Source: RGIG5579 sp045543495
GTDB taxonomy: Bacteria > Bacillota > Clostridia > Oscillospirales > SIG627
Reading direction: 5' to 3'
Assembly (NCBI GenBank): GCA_045543495.1
Contig: JAZQMO010000045.1
Span: 1-64,000, forward strand
DNA length: 64,000 nucleotides
Position 1 is the first letter of the stretch; each line of letters opens with the position of its first letter. Shown here one piece after another: positions 42,370 through 50,251 of the stretch. A model generated the notes under the pieces. The model saw only the letters and a list, made by a program, of their open reading frames with translations. It ran no database searches and had not been told where the DNA came from. The position numbers and the translations under genes are program-made.

Positions 42370-43137
42370 TTATTTTGCAATGATCACTTCGATATTACGC
42401 TGGGCGCAAGCTTCGAGGATCTCAGCATCAAGGGGTTCATCCGTTACGATCTTCTGCACCTCGTGGAGCTGACAGAAGGTGTACGGGAGGCTGTTTCCAA
42501 TCTTGGAAGAATGGAGCAGCATGATCACACAGCCGGCCTTTTTTACAATGGCGTTTTTCAGTTCGCTTTCATTGTAATTACCGCTGGTAAATCCGTTTTT
42601 CAGGGAAAATCCGGAAGGAGAGATAAATGCTACATCAATATTGACCTTGCTGATAAAGTCAATGGATTGCATTCCGGAAAGAGAAAGATTGTCACGGCTC
42701 AACAAACCGCCGACCAAATTGACCATAATCTTATCCTGCTTCACAAGCTCAAGGGCAAGATTGGGATCCGTGGTGTTCACCGTTAAGCGAGTTTTGGGCA
42801 TCAAAGGAGCCATTTGCATCACAGTGGAACCGGAATCAAAGAAAATGCTGCGGCCGGTCTCAATAAAACGGGAAGCCGCCTGAGCGATCTTTTGCTTGGA
42901 AAAGGTATGCACACCGGAGCGCATGGACACGCTTTCTTCCATGGTCGTGGTAATAAACTTCATGGAGCGGGCACCGCCGCGAACCTTAATGACATCTCCC
43001 TGGCGTTCAAAAAACTCAATGTCGCGCCGAAGCGTCATACTTGAGACATCCGGGAAGCGCTCTTCCAATTCCTTCAAAGAGGTAAAGGGCTTTGAAACCA
43101 AAATTTCCCTTACAAGTACTTTTCTCGGATAATTCAT
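42370..43137 (-). CDS. DeoR/GlpR-family transcriptional regulator of the dehydrogenase operon
   Basis: 255 residues. N-terminal winged helix (LKELEERFPDVSSMTLRRDIEFFERQGDVIKVRGGA), then the DeoR sugar-phosphate-isomerase-like effector domain (FFDSGSTVMQMAP, VNTTDPNLALEL, SLSGMQSIDFI). It is first in the operon, 28 bases upstream of E2, and a palindrome lies between its promoter and start, so autorepression plus control of the complex is likely. Effector unknown, probably a phosphorylated or acyl metabolite. AAAGGA before ATG 43137. Confidence 0.9.
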   Translation of the reverse strand: MNYPRKVLVREILVSKPFTSLKELEERFPDVSSMTLRRDIEFFERQGDVIKVRGGARSMKFITTTMEESVSMRSGVHTFSKQKIAQAASRFIETGRSIFFDSGSTVMQMAPLMPKTRLTVNTTDPNLALELVKQDKIMVNLVGGLLSRDNLSLSGMQSIDFISKVNIDVAFISPSGFSLKNGFTSGNYNESELKNAIVKKAGCVIMLLHSSKIGNSLPYTFCQLHEVQKIVTDEPLDAEILEACAQRNIEVIIAK

Positions 43138-43158
43138 AACTCTTCCTTTCAAAAAAGT

Positions 43159-43178
43159 AGATGTTAAAATTCACATCT
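43159..43178 (-). promoter_or_regulatory. Candidate DeoR operator
   Basis: Inverted repeat AGATGT-N8-ACATCT lies immediately downstream of the -10 box, where bound repressor would block transcription of the operon whose first gene is the regulator. Confidence 0.55.
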
Positions 43179-43186
43179 CTTGTTAT

Positions 43187-43215
43187 AATATAACACTTTT
43201 TGTTTCTTTTGTCAA
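43187..43215 (-). promoter_or_regulatory. Promoter of the deoR-E2-lpd-E1 operon
   Basis: On the minus strand TTGACA (43210-43215), 17 bases, TATATT (43187-43192). A near-consensus strong promoter, consistent with a need for repression. Confidence 0.85.
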
Positions 43216-43320
43216 TTGAATAAAAGCTTTTTACCATTACTTTTTTGTATATTAGTCATACATTTTTCAAACAATATTGATGTCGGTTTCACCGACGATT
43301 CTGTTTGAAAGGAATTGGCT

Positions 43321-43506
43321 ATGGCAAATTTAACAACCAAAGAGCTTTCCGGCATTGAAGATCAGCTCAAGGGCGAAGAAACGCTGATCCAAAAGTGCAA
43401 AATGTTTGCAGAAAATGTTCAGGAAGAAGCGCTGAAAACAAAATTTGAGGAAATCGCCCAAAAGCATCAGCAGCACTACGACAAGCTTTATTCGCTTTTA
43501 GGATAG
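43321..43506 (+). CDS. Small helical protein next to the coat gene
   Basis: 61 residues, almost entirely helical and charged (LTTKELSGIEDQLKGEETLIQKCKMF-like; two predicted helices forming a hairpin). Similar short ferritin-like/CotF-related partners commonly precede cotF-like genes in Clostridia. AAAGGA before ATG 43321. 9 bases upstream of the CotF-like gene, so co-expressed. A spore-coat role is inferred from position. Confidence 0.72.
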   Translation: MANLTTKELSGIEDQLKGEETLIQKCKMFAENVQEEALKTKFEEIAQKHQQHYDKLYSLLG

Positions 43507-43515
43507 GAGAAGAAT

Positions 43516-43791
43516 ATGTATCAGGGATCTTTCACCGACAAGGAAATGATCGGCGATGTTTTGTCCAGTCAAAAATTCATCACAAGCGGTTATAACACCG
43601 TTGCCAACGAGGCAAGTGAGCCTACCGTTAAAAATGCTTTTATGTCCATTTTGGAAGAAGAGCACGAAATCGGTCACGACGTCTTTATGAATATGAAGAG
43701 TCGCGGTTGGTATGAAACCGAGGACGCACCGCAGAACAAAATCGATCAAGCAAAGCAAAAGTTTTCTCAAAACTGTCAAAACTGCTTCTAA
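43516..43791 (+). CDS. CotF-like spore coat protein
   Basis: 91 residues. Pattern FTDKEMIGDVLSSQKFITSGYN, EASEPTVKNAFMSILEEEHEIGHDVF and MKSRGWYETEDA is typical of the coat protein F family, which forms a ferritin-like helical bundle. AGGAGA before ATG. Paired with the small helical gene upstream and followed by a strong terminator. The C-terminus is rich in Gln/Asn/Cys (CQNCF). Confidence 0.85.
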   Translation: MYQGSFTDKEMIGDVLSSQKFITSGYNTVANEASEPTVKNAFMSILEEEHEIGHDVFMNMKSRGWYETEDAPQNKIDQAKQKFSQNCQNCF

Positions 43792-43800
43792 ACGAAAAAT

Positions 43801-43829
43801 AGAGCACATCGGTGATGTGCTCTTTTTTT
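43801..43829. terminator. Bidirectional terminator
   Basis: 10-bp stem agagcacatc / gatgtgctct with GGT loop and T-run, between the convergent CotF-like gene and the helical-repeat gene. Confidence 0.9.
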
Positions 43830-44572
43830 CAGCAAAAACGGATCTGAGGATTCCATTCCTCGGGGCTTTTCCACTTGATCCCATACTTATTTTGCAGGAT
43901 ATCTTTTTTGGTGCGCCAATACAAAAGACAAAAGGGTACGGAGGATTCATTGAAAGAAGCAAGAGCCTCGTCTACTTCCCGCTCAATATCAAAGCGAATT
44001 TTCAGGTACTCCTCTTCCCTTTCCACGGGGTCTGTCAGAATCCGAGATGAAAGATCCTGTTTTGACTCCTCATAAAGGGACACCTCCCTTTCCTTAGAAA
44101 GCATTGCCTTTGCTTTTTCTCTCAAAGAAGGCTCCAATTCTCCCTTTGCCAAAAGACGATTCTGATAGGAACAATACCACAGATCCTCCAAAGCCTTGTC
44201 ATCCGTGGCAGCAAAGGCAGCACGTTCATACAAATCGGCAGCTTCGGGATAATAACCGCCGTGAGAATAAAGCTCGGCACAGGCCTTGCAGGCCTCGGAA
44301 ACCATTTCACGGTCTTGCATAAAATCGCACAAAAAGCGAATACAGCCACTTGCATTTTCAAGATGAGGAAAGATTTTCCACGGCTTTTTCAGCGAAGCAT
44401 AGATTTGACCAAGCAGAACGATACCGCCGATCAGATCGGTGGCGGTATTCACAGTAAGCTGCTCCATAAATTCATTTTGACAAAACGATACATATTCCAA
44501 GCAAAATTTCTCCGCCCGAACAAAGTCTCCTTGTTCAAAATAAGAAACAGCATTCTTTATGATTTCATTCAA
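43829..44572 (-). CDS. Hypothetical TPR-like helical protein
   Basis: 247 residues, all-helical with TPR-like spacing (AVSYFEQGDFVRAEKFCLEY, ACAELYSHGGYYPEAADLYERAA) in residues 1-130 and a charged second half. No known family recognised. The start is TTG at 44572, placed 9 bases after GGAGG; this ribosome site lies within the end of the SDR gene, whose TGA overlaps the TTG. Last gene of a three-gene run. Confidence 0.75.
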   Translation of the reverse strand: MNEIIKNAVSYFEQGDFVRAEKFCLEYVSFCQNEFMEQLTVNTATDLIGGIVLLGQIYASLKKPWKIFPHLENASGCIRFLCDFMQDREMVSEACKACAELYSHGGYYPEAADLYERAAFAATDDKALEDLWYCSYQNRLLAKGELEPSLREKAKAMLSKEREVSLYEESKQDLSSRILTDPVEREEEYLKIRFDIEREVDEALASFNESSVPFCLLYWRTKKDILQNKYGIKWKSPEEWNPQIRFC

Positions 44573-45297
44573 CAGTACATTCCTCCGTTTATACCAAGAA
44601 CCTGGCCCGTGATATAGGAAGCATTTTCAGAAGACAGAAACAGTGCCGCCTGAGCAATCTCTTCCGGCTTCGCCATACGTCCGCAAGGGATCTCTTCTTG
44701 GATCAAATCAATTTCATCTTTCGAGAAGCGAGCCATCATATCTGTATCCACCACGCCGGGAGAAATGCAGTTCACTGTCACGCCGCTCGGCGCAAGCTCC
44801 TTTGCCAAAGCCTTGGTAAAGCCGATCAGGGCCGCTTTGGCGGCGGAATATAAAACCTCGCAGGAGCCACCGGTCTCGCCCCAAACAGAAGAAACATTGA
44901 TCACTCTGCCCCAGCTGTTTTGAATCATGGAGGGGATCAGAGCTTGGGTCAAGCGAAGGGCAGAACGAAGATTGGTGTTGAGCACACGGTCCAGCTCCTC
45001 CTTCGGAAAGTTCTGAAACAAACCGTAAGAGGAGACACCGGCGTTGTTGATTAAAATATCAATCCCACCAAGTGTTTTGTTAATTTCAGAGATGAGAGCA
45101 TCCACAGAATCGTCATTCTCAAGATCACAGCAAAATGCCGCACCGCCGCCCTTTTGATTCAGTTGGGCAACAATCTCACGGGCTTTATCGTGGGACCTGT
45201 GATAGCAAAAGCCAACCCGATAACCAAGCTCGGAAAAAAGCCTTACCATACAAAGACCGATGCCACGGGTGCCTCCGGTAATCAATACTGTTTTCAT
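44569..45297 (-). CDS. Short-chain dehydrogenase, probable EF-P 5-aminopentanone reductase (YmfI type)
   Basis: 242 residues, Rossmann fold. NAD(P) motif LITGGTRGIG, NNAGVS, catalytic Ser-Tyr-Lys in INVSSVWGETGGSCEVLYSAAK, and GINGG at the C-terminus. The WGETGGSCEVLYSAAK block resembles YmfI, which reduces the aminopentanone on elongation factor P, more than classical FabG. No fatty-acid synthesis genes are near. Overlaps both neighbours by 3-4 bases. FabG-type 3-oxoacyl-ACP reductase remains the alternative. Confidence 0.78.
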   Translation of the reverse strand: MKTVLITGGTRGIGLCMVRLFSELGYRVGFCYHRSHDKAREIVAQLNQKGGGAAFCCDLENDDSVDALISEINKTLGGIDILINNAGVSSYGLFQNFPKEELDRVLNTNLRSALRLTQALIPSMIQNSWGRVINVSSVWGETGGSCEVLYSAAKAALIGFTKALAKELAPSGVTVNCISPGVVDTDMMARFSKDEIDLIQEEIPCGRMAKPEEIAQAALFLSSENASYITGQVLGINGGMYC

Positions 45298-45875
45298 TCC
45301 CGATTCAATTCTTCAACAGAGGACAAAGCCTCTCGGCACAGAGCGGCAAGCTCCTCAATGGCGGCTCTCAAAGAAGTCAAATCCAAAGGCTCCACCGAGT
45401 TAACAGGCTCCAAAGAAAACGCTTCGGGTTGAGCGGAGACGGGATCCTTCCCTGCCACAATGCCGCTCAAAACGCTGGCAAGCTGATCAAAGCGGTTGGC
45501 CTTGTCACACAGGGTCATGGCCTTTTCCAGTCTATTTTCAAGCTCAGATTGGGTTTCGTTGACAACCCTGGCTTGTTTTTCCTTTTCCGATAACTCACCA
45601 AAGATCTTATCCAAGGATTCTTTGATCCGATCAGAGCCTTCGCTCAGCCTTGAAAATGCAATCTGCTGCTTTTCGCTTTGCACACGGAACGCTTCCATTT
45701 TATCCAAATCGTCGGAAATGACTTGAATTCTTTTTTCATAATCAGAAACAATCGTTTCCTGTTCTTTTCTCAAGTCAAGCAATTCTTTTTCGTGGGATTT
45801 ACTTTGAGATGCAATAAACCTTGCAACATCCTCCTTGTGAAATCCAAACATAGAATTTCTAAAAATCGGTTTCAT
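45294..45875 (-). CDS. Coiled-coil protein with a DivIVA-like N-terminal motif
   Basis: 193 residues. N-terminus KPIFRNSMFGFHKEDVARFI resembles the DivIVA/GpsB membrane-binding start (key residues GFHKEDV), then a long coiled coil (about 22-125) and a Ser/Glu-rich tail with a short helix (TSLRAAIEELAALC). Possibly a second polar or septal scaffold besides DivIVA at 21210. AGGTGG before ATG 45875; an upstream in-frame extension lacks a ribosome site and crosses the promoter. First of the run coiled-coil, SDR, TPR-like. Confidence 0.78.
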   Translation of the reverse strand: MKPIFRNSMFGFHKEDVARFIASQSKSHEKELLDLRKEQETIVSDYEKRIQVISDDLDKMEAFRVQSEKQQIAFSRLSEGSDRIKESLDKIFGELSEKEKQARVVNETQSELENRLEKAMTLCDKANRFDQLASVLSGIVAGKDPVSAQPEAFSLEPVNSVEPLDLTSLRAAIEELAALCREALSSVEELNRE

Positions 45876-45903
45876 AGCTCCACCTCTGAATTTTAATGAA
45901 AAC

Positions 45904-45932
45904 ATTATACCACAACACTTTGCGTTTGTTAA
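45904..45932 (-). promoter_or_regulatory. Promoter of the coiled-coil/SDR/TPR-like operon
   Basis: On the minus strand TTAACA (45927-45932), 17 bases, TATAAT (45904-45909), 28 bases before ATG 45875. Confidence 0.75.
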
Positions 45933-46012
45933 GTAATTTTTAAAAAAATACATTAACAATTTACACACTTCTTCACTTTTTAATGACAAAATCAACATTT
46001 TTCAAAAAACCA

Positions 46013-46041
46013 ATGACAATCGCCGTATTTCGTGCTAAAAT
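46013..46041 (+). promoter_or_regulatory. Promoter of the ceramidase-like trio
   Basis: ATGACA (46013-46018), 17 bases, TAAAAT (46036-46041), 46 bases before ATG 46088. Both boxes match at 5/6 positions. Confidence 0.6.
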
Positions 46042-46087
46042 GCCCAAAAGAGCATCCGAAACAACATAATATTTCGAGGAGGTTTCC

Positions 46088-47452
46088 ATGAGCACATCCG
46101 TTCTCAAGGTCGGCTATTCGCTGAAAAACATTACACCCCCGCTGGGCATTGAAATCCCGGGTCAGCAAAGGATCCGCATTTCCGAGGGGATCATTGCCCC
46201 ACTCTTTGTACGCATCCTTGCCATTGAAAATGAAGAGAAGCGTGCTGTGATCGTTATGTGCGATGCAATCCGTGTTTCCAACAAAGCCTACAAGGAGCTT
46301 CAGGAGCTTCTTTCAAATGCACTTCAAGTAGATCCTGATTGTGTTTACATTCACGCAACCCACACCCATACCGCCGTTGCCATTGACAGTATAGAATCCT
46401 GCAAAGGGCGTGAAAAGGATTATATGGCTTGGCAGCAACTTGCCATCAAGGACTGTGCCGAAGAGGCTTTTGGGAATCTGCAGCCCTGCAAGGTTCTCAT
46501 ATCCCGAGGAATTGCGGAGGGAGTTGGCTTTCTGCGCCGTTACAAGCTAAAAGACGGAAACACAAAAACCAACCCCACCCCCGGAGATCCCAATATTTTG
46601 TGTCCTGCAGGCACCATGGACAATTCTGTTCAGCTGGTTCGCTTTGTTAAGGAAGACGAAACGGAGATCCTTCTTGTTAATTTCGGTACTCACCCAGACA
46701 CCATCGGCGGGAAGAAATATCACCCTGATTGGCCCGCTGTAACGGTTGACACCGTTAAAAGAGCCTTCGGTGAAGGCGTGGACGTCATTTTCTTAAACGG
46801 CTGTCAAGGAAATGCCGCCGCAAGAAATCGTATGATCGCTGACGACGGCTTGCCGAAAAAGAGTCTTTTGCGATCGAAAAAAATGGCAAGAATCATAACG
46901 GGCGAGGTTTTAAAGATCTATGATGAAGCCGTCGAGCTGGATGGCACAACGATCCAAGGGCATAGCGAGACCGCTCTTGTTGGCAAAAACGAACACAAGC
47001 CCGAGGAAGAGCCCCTTGCCCGCGAGATCTTTGATGTATATTTGAAAACCGGAAGCAGTTCCTCTCCGGAATGCAAGGAGATCTGTGAAAGATACGGCAT
47101 GAGTCGTACAAAAGCCGCCCGCATTTTAAAGAATATGAAAGTCCCCGATCAATTTCAGATCCCCGTTTACGGGCTTCGGATCGGCAAGATCGCCTTCATC
47201 GGATTTCCGGGCGAGCCGTTTTGTGAAATCGGAATCGGGGTCAAAGAAAAAAGCCCCTTCCCCCTTACCGTTTGCTCCTGTTGCACCAACGGCTCTTACG
47301 GATATTTTCCCACCGCGGAGGCATTTGCTACCGCAGGCTATGAAAGAGAGGCCTCCCGTTACTCCCCCGAGGTTGCCGAAGTATTGGAAAACACAGCCCT
47401 ACGTGTTGCCAAGGCCCTAAATTGTATTGAACGCGGAAGCGTTGAAAATTGA
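46088..47452 (+). CDS. Neutral-ceramidase-like protein, copy 1
   Basis: 454 residues; resembles the N-terminal catalytic domain of neutral/alkaline ceramidases. Start VGYSLKNITPPLGIEIPG, metal block IHATHTHT (His 92 and 94), NFGTHPDT (His 202), GFPGEPFCEIG near 380. No signal peptide and no C-terminal Ig-like domain (ceramidases are about 650-700 residues), so probably cytoplasmic with a different amide substrate. Where the two sister copies have NGCQGNSNHWN, this copy has NGCQGNAAARN, losing the serine that could correspond to the nucleophile. GAGGAGGT before ATG. First of three tandem paralogues. Confidence 0.87.
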   Translation: MSTSVLKVGYSLKNITPPLGIEIPGQQRIRISEGIIAPLFVRILAIENEEKRAVIVMCDAIRVSNKAYKELQELLSNALQVDPDCVYIHATHTHTAVAIDSIESCKGREKDYMAWQQLAIKDCAEEAFGNLQPCKVLISRGIAEGVGFLRRYKLKDGNTKTNPTPGDPNILCPAGTMDNSVQLVRFVKEDETEILLVNFGTHPDTIGGKKYHPDWPAVTVDTVKRAFGEGVDVIFLNGCQGNAAARNRMIADDGLPKKSLLRSKKMARIITGEVLKIYDEAVELDGTTIQGHSETALVGKNEHKPEEEPLAREIFDVYLKTGSSSSPECKEICERYGMSRTKAARILKNMKVPDQFQIPVYGLRIGKIAFIGFPGEPFCEIGIGVKEKSPFPLTVCSCCTNGSYGYFPTAEAFATAGYEREASRYSPEVAEVLENTALRVAKALNCIERGSVEN

Positions 47453-47471
47453 ATCCTAAAGGAGATATATT

Positions 47472-48833
47472 ATGGAAGAAACCAAGATTTTAAAAGTAGG
47501 CTATGCCGAGATCGCCTTCACTCCGCCTATGGGAATGCACATTCCCGGCTATTTCAATGTAAGACTTTCGGAGGGGGTTATCAATGACATTCTCATCCGT
47601 TGTGTCGCTTTTGATAACGGAGAAGAAAAAGCTCTTTATTTCGCTTGTGATGCGCAGGGCGTAACCAATCAGGGATACGAAGCCATCACAACCATGCTTT
47701 CCGAGGAGCACGGCGTGAAGAAGGAAAACATTATCATTCACGCATCTCACTCTCACACCACCGCTTATATTATGGATTACAACGATCCCGGAGCACATAG
47801 AACGGAGCTGACCCGCACCTACGCTGCAAGACTGCACAGACAGATTTCCGACGTTGCCAGATTTGCTTTGGAGGATCTTGCTCCCGCCAAAATTATGATT
47901 GCAAGCGGCAAAGCCGAGGGAGTTGGCTTTATCCGCCGCTACGAAATGAAGGACGGTACCTACTGTACCAACCCCGCTTGGGGCAACCCCGACATTCTTC
48001 GCCCCTCCGGTACACAGGATGAATCGGTTCAGATCGCCAGAATTATTCGTGAAGAAGCAAAAGAGATCGTTCTGGTGAACTTTGGAACGCATCCCGACAC
48101 CTTAGGTGGCAGAAAGTATTGGGGCGATTGGCCCGCTTATGTTGTGGAGTATCTGAACCGCACCTTTGACAACGAGATCCACGCAGTTATGATCAACGGC
48201 TGCCAAGGCAACTCCAACCATTGGAACAAGATGAAGCCTCAGGATGTTCCCTTGAAGGGCGTCAACAAGGCAAAGAGAATGGCCCGCATCATTGCAGGTG
48301 AGGTTCTCAAAATCTATGACGCTTGTGAAGAGATCCCCTGCACCACCATCAAGGGCATTCGTGAGTATGCCATCGTCGGTCAGAACCCCTGCGAGCCTGA
48401 CGAGATCGAGCTTGCCAAGAAGGTAAATGCACTTTACCGCGAATACAAGACATCAGAACATCCCGAGATTATTGCCATCCGCAAAGAAACCAGAATGAGT
48501 GTTCCCAAGGCCAACAGAATCATCGCCAACCTCAACGGCCCCGATCACTTTGAAATCGGTATTTCCGGTCTTCAGATCGGCAATCTCGCCTTTATCGGAT
48601 TTTCCGGTGAGCCCTTCTGCGAAATCGGTATTGCCGTAAAAGAAAAGAGCAAAATGGCAATGACCATGTGCAGCTGCTGCTCCAACGGCGGAAACGGCTA
48701 CTTCCCCACCCCCGAAGCCTTTGCCGTGATCGGCGGTTATGAGAACGTATCCTCTCGATTTGCACACAATGTGGCAAATGTATTGGTGGATACCAGCCTT
48801 TCCATCATTGATAAAATGACGGTAGAAGAATAA
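47472..48833 (+). CDS. Neutral-ceramidase-like protein, copy 2
   Basis: 453 residues. Same layout as copy 1: VGYAEIAFTPPMGMHIPGYF, IHASHSHTTAY, FIRRYEMKDGTYCTNPAWG, NFGTHPDTLGGRKYWGDW, INGCQGNSNHWNKMKPQDVP, FIGFSGEPFCEIGIAV. The histidines and the QGNSN serine are present. It is clearly closer to copy 3 than to copy 1 (shared NSNHWNKMKPQDVP block). 19 bases after copy 1 with AAAGGAGA. Function as amidohydrolase inferred. Confidence 0.88.
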   Translation: MEETKILKVGYAEIAFTPPMGMHIPGYFNVRLSEGVINDILIRCVAFDNGEEKALYFACDAQGVTNQGYEAITTMLSEEHGVKKENIIIHASHSHTTAYIMDYNDPGAHRTELTRTYAARLHRQISDVARFALEDLAPAKIMIASGKAEGVGFIRRYEMKDGTYCTNPAWGNPDILRPSGTQDESVQIARIIREEAKEIVLVNFGTHPDTLGGRKYWGDWPAYVVEYLNRTFDNEIHAVMINGCQGNSNHWNKMKPQDVPLKGVNKAKRMARIIAGEVLKIYDACEEIPCTTIKGIREYAIVGQNPCEPDEIELAKKVNALYREYKTSEHPEIIAIRKETRMSVPKANRIIANLNGPDHFEIGISGLQIGNLAFIGFSGEPFCEIGIAVKEKSKMAMTMCSCCSNGGNGYFPTPEAFAVIGGYENVSSRFAHNVANVLVDTSLSIIDKMTVEE

Positions 48834-48851
48834 AAAAAGGAAAAGCACAAA

Positions 48852-50210
48852 ATGGAAGAATTTAATCCTGAATTCAAAGTCGGGTATGCCAAGGGAGATA
48901 TGACCCCTCCCATTGGCTTAAATATTCCCGGATACTTTAAAATCCGTGTTTCGGAAGGTATCATCAATCATCTTTTGATCCACGCCATAGCTTTTGAAAA
49001 CGGTGGCGAAAGAGCGATCTTTTTTGCTTGTGATGCCCTGAGTGTTTTTAACGATGCATACAAAAATATTTCTCAAACAATCAATGACGAGTTTGGAATA
49101 CCGCAAGAAAACATTTTTATCCACGCCACCCATACTCACACCTCGGCAAGGATTCATTCCGTTCCCGAGCGAAAGGATGACAATCTTCTGAGCCACGCTT
49201 ATTATGCAAGACTTCACAGAACCTTCTGCGATCTTGCAAGATTTGCTCTTGAGGATTTAAAACCTGCCAAAATGAGCATCGGCCGCGGAGAAGCTAAGGG
49301 AGTTGGCTTTATGCGCCGTTATGAAATGAAGAACGGCACCTATGTCACGAACCCTGCATGGGGAAATCCCAACATTCTCCGTCCCGACGGAACACAGGAT
49401 CATTCTTTGCAGCTGGTTCGTATTCAGAGAGAAGGCGCAAAAGAACTTTTACTCATCAACTTCGGTACCCACCCCGATACTTTAGGCGGCAAGCGATTCT
49501 TTACGGATTGGCCCGGCTACGTTGTGGAATATGTTAACCGTGCCTTTGAGGGAGAAGTCAATGCCGTTATGATCAACGGCTGCCAAGGAAACTCCAATCA
49601 CTGGAACAAAATGAAGCCTCAGGATGTCCCCAACAAAGGCATTGACAAAGCCAAGAGAATGGCACGCATTATTGCAGGAGAGGTGCTGAAGGTTTACGAT
49701 TCCTGTGAGGGTATCAAGGAAGGAATTGTCAAAGGCTTCAAAGAAACTGCCCTTGTGGGCAAAAATCCCTGTGATCCCGAGGAAATTCCGTTGGCTAAAA
49801 TGGTAAACCAAAAATACAAGGAGTTGAAGGATTCCAATCACCCCGAGCTTCTTGCCATTCGTGCCGAAACCAAGATGAGCGTTCCCAAGGCAAACAGAAT
49901 CGTTGCCAATTTGTCAAATCCCGATACCTTCCAAATTGATCTTTTCGGTCTCCAGATCGGAAACCTTGCCTTCATCGGATTTTCCGGTGAGCCCTTCTGT
50001 GAAATCGGTCTTGGTGTGAAAAGCAGAAGCAAGATGGATATGACCATTTGCAGCTGCTGCACCAACGGCTCCAACGGATACTTCCCCACCAAGGAAGCAC
50101 TTTCCGTGGAGGGCGGTTATGAAAGCGCAACCTGCAAGTATGCACATGATATTGCAACCATATTGGAAGACACCGCTTGCAAGATCATTGATCAAATGGA
50201 AAGAATTTAG
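48852..50210 (+). CDS. Neutral-ceramidase-like protein, copy 3
   Basis: 452 residues. VGYAKGDMTPPIGLNIPGYF, IHATHTHTSARIH, FMRRYEMKNGTYVTNPAWG, NFGTHPDTLGGKRF, INGCQGNSNHWNKMKPQDVP, FIGFSGEPFCEIGLGV and CCTNGSNGYFPT. All presumed metal and nucleophile positions are kept. 18 bases after copy 2; closes the operon before a strong terminator. No transporter or sugar genes accompany the trio, so the substrate is open. Confidence 0.88.
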   Translation: MEEFNPEFKVGYAKGDMTPPIGLNIPGYFKIRVSEGIINHLLIHAIAFENGGERAIFFACDALSVFNDAYKNISQTINDEFGIPQENIFIHATHTHTSARIHSVPERKDDNLLSHAYYARLHRTFCDLARFALEDLKPAKMSIGRGEAKGVGFMRRYEMKNGTYVTNPAWGNPNILRPDGTQDHSLQLVRIQREGAKELLLINFGTHPDTLGGKRFFTDWPGYVVEYVNRAFEGEVNAVMINGCQGNSNHWNKMKPQDVPNKGIDKAKRMARIIAGEVLKVYDSCEGIKEGIVKGFKETALVGKNPCDPEEIPLAKMVNQKYKELKDSNHPELLAIRAETKMSVPKANRIVANLSNPDTFQIDLFGLQIGNLAFIGFSGEPFCEIGLGVKSRSKMDMTICSCCTNGSNGYFPTKEALSVEGGYESATCKYAHDIATILEDTACKIIDQMERI

Positions 50211-50216
50211 TTCAAA

Positions 50217-50250
50217 CAAAAAGAAGCACAAAACGTTGTGCTTCTTTTTG
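50217..50250. terminator. Bidirectional terminator
   Basis: Stem of about 15 bp (acaaaaagaagcacaa with its complement) and a 3-base loop, flanked by A and T runs, between the trio and the convergent ruvX. Confidence 0.88.
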
Positions 50251-50251
50251 T

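Noticed and set aside
39742..42383. Two long plus-strand frames opposite lpd and E2
   Set aside because: Low-complexity Gly/Ser/Cys composition typical of antisense to Ala/Pro linkers, and no ribosome sites.
43261..43320. Sporulation (SigE/SigK) promoter before the CotF-like genes
   Set aside because: Fragments such as CATACAT occur and a small gtcggt-accgac stem is present, but no pair of boxes with proper spacing could be found.
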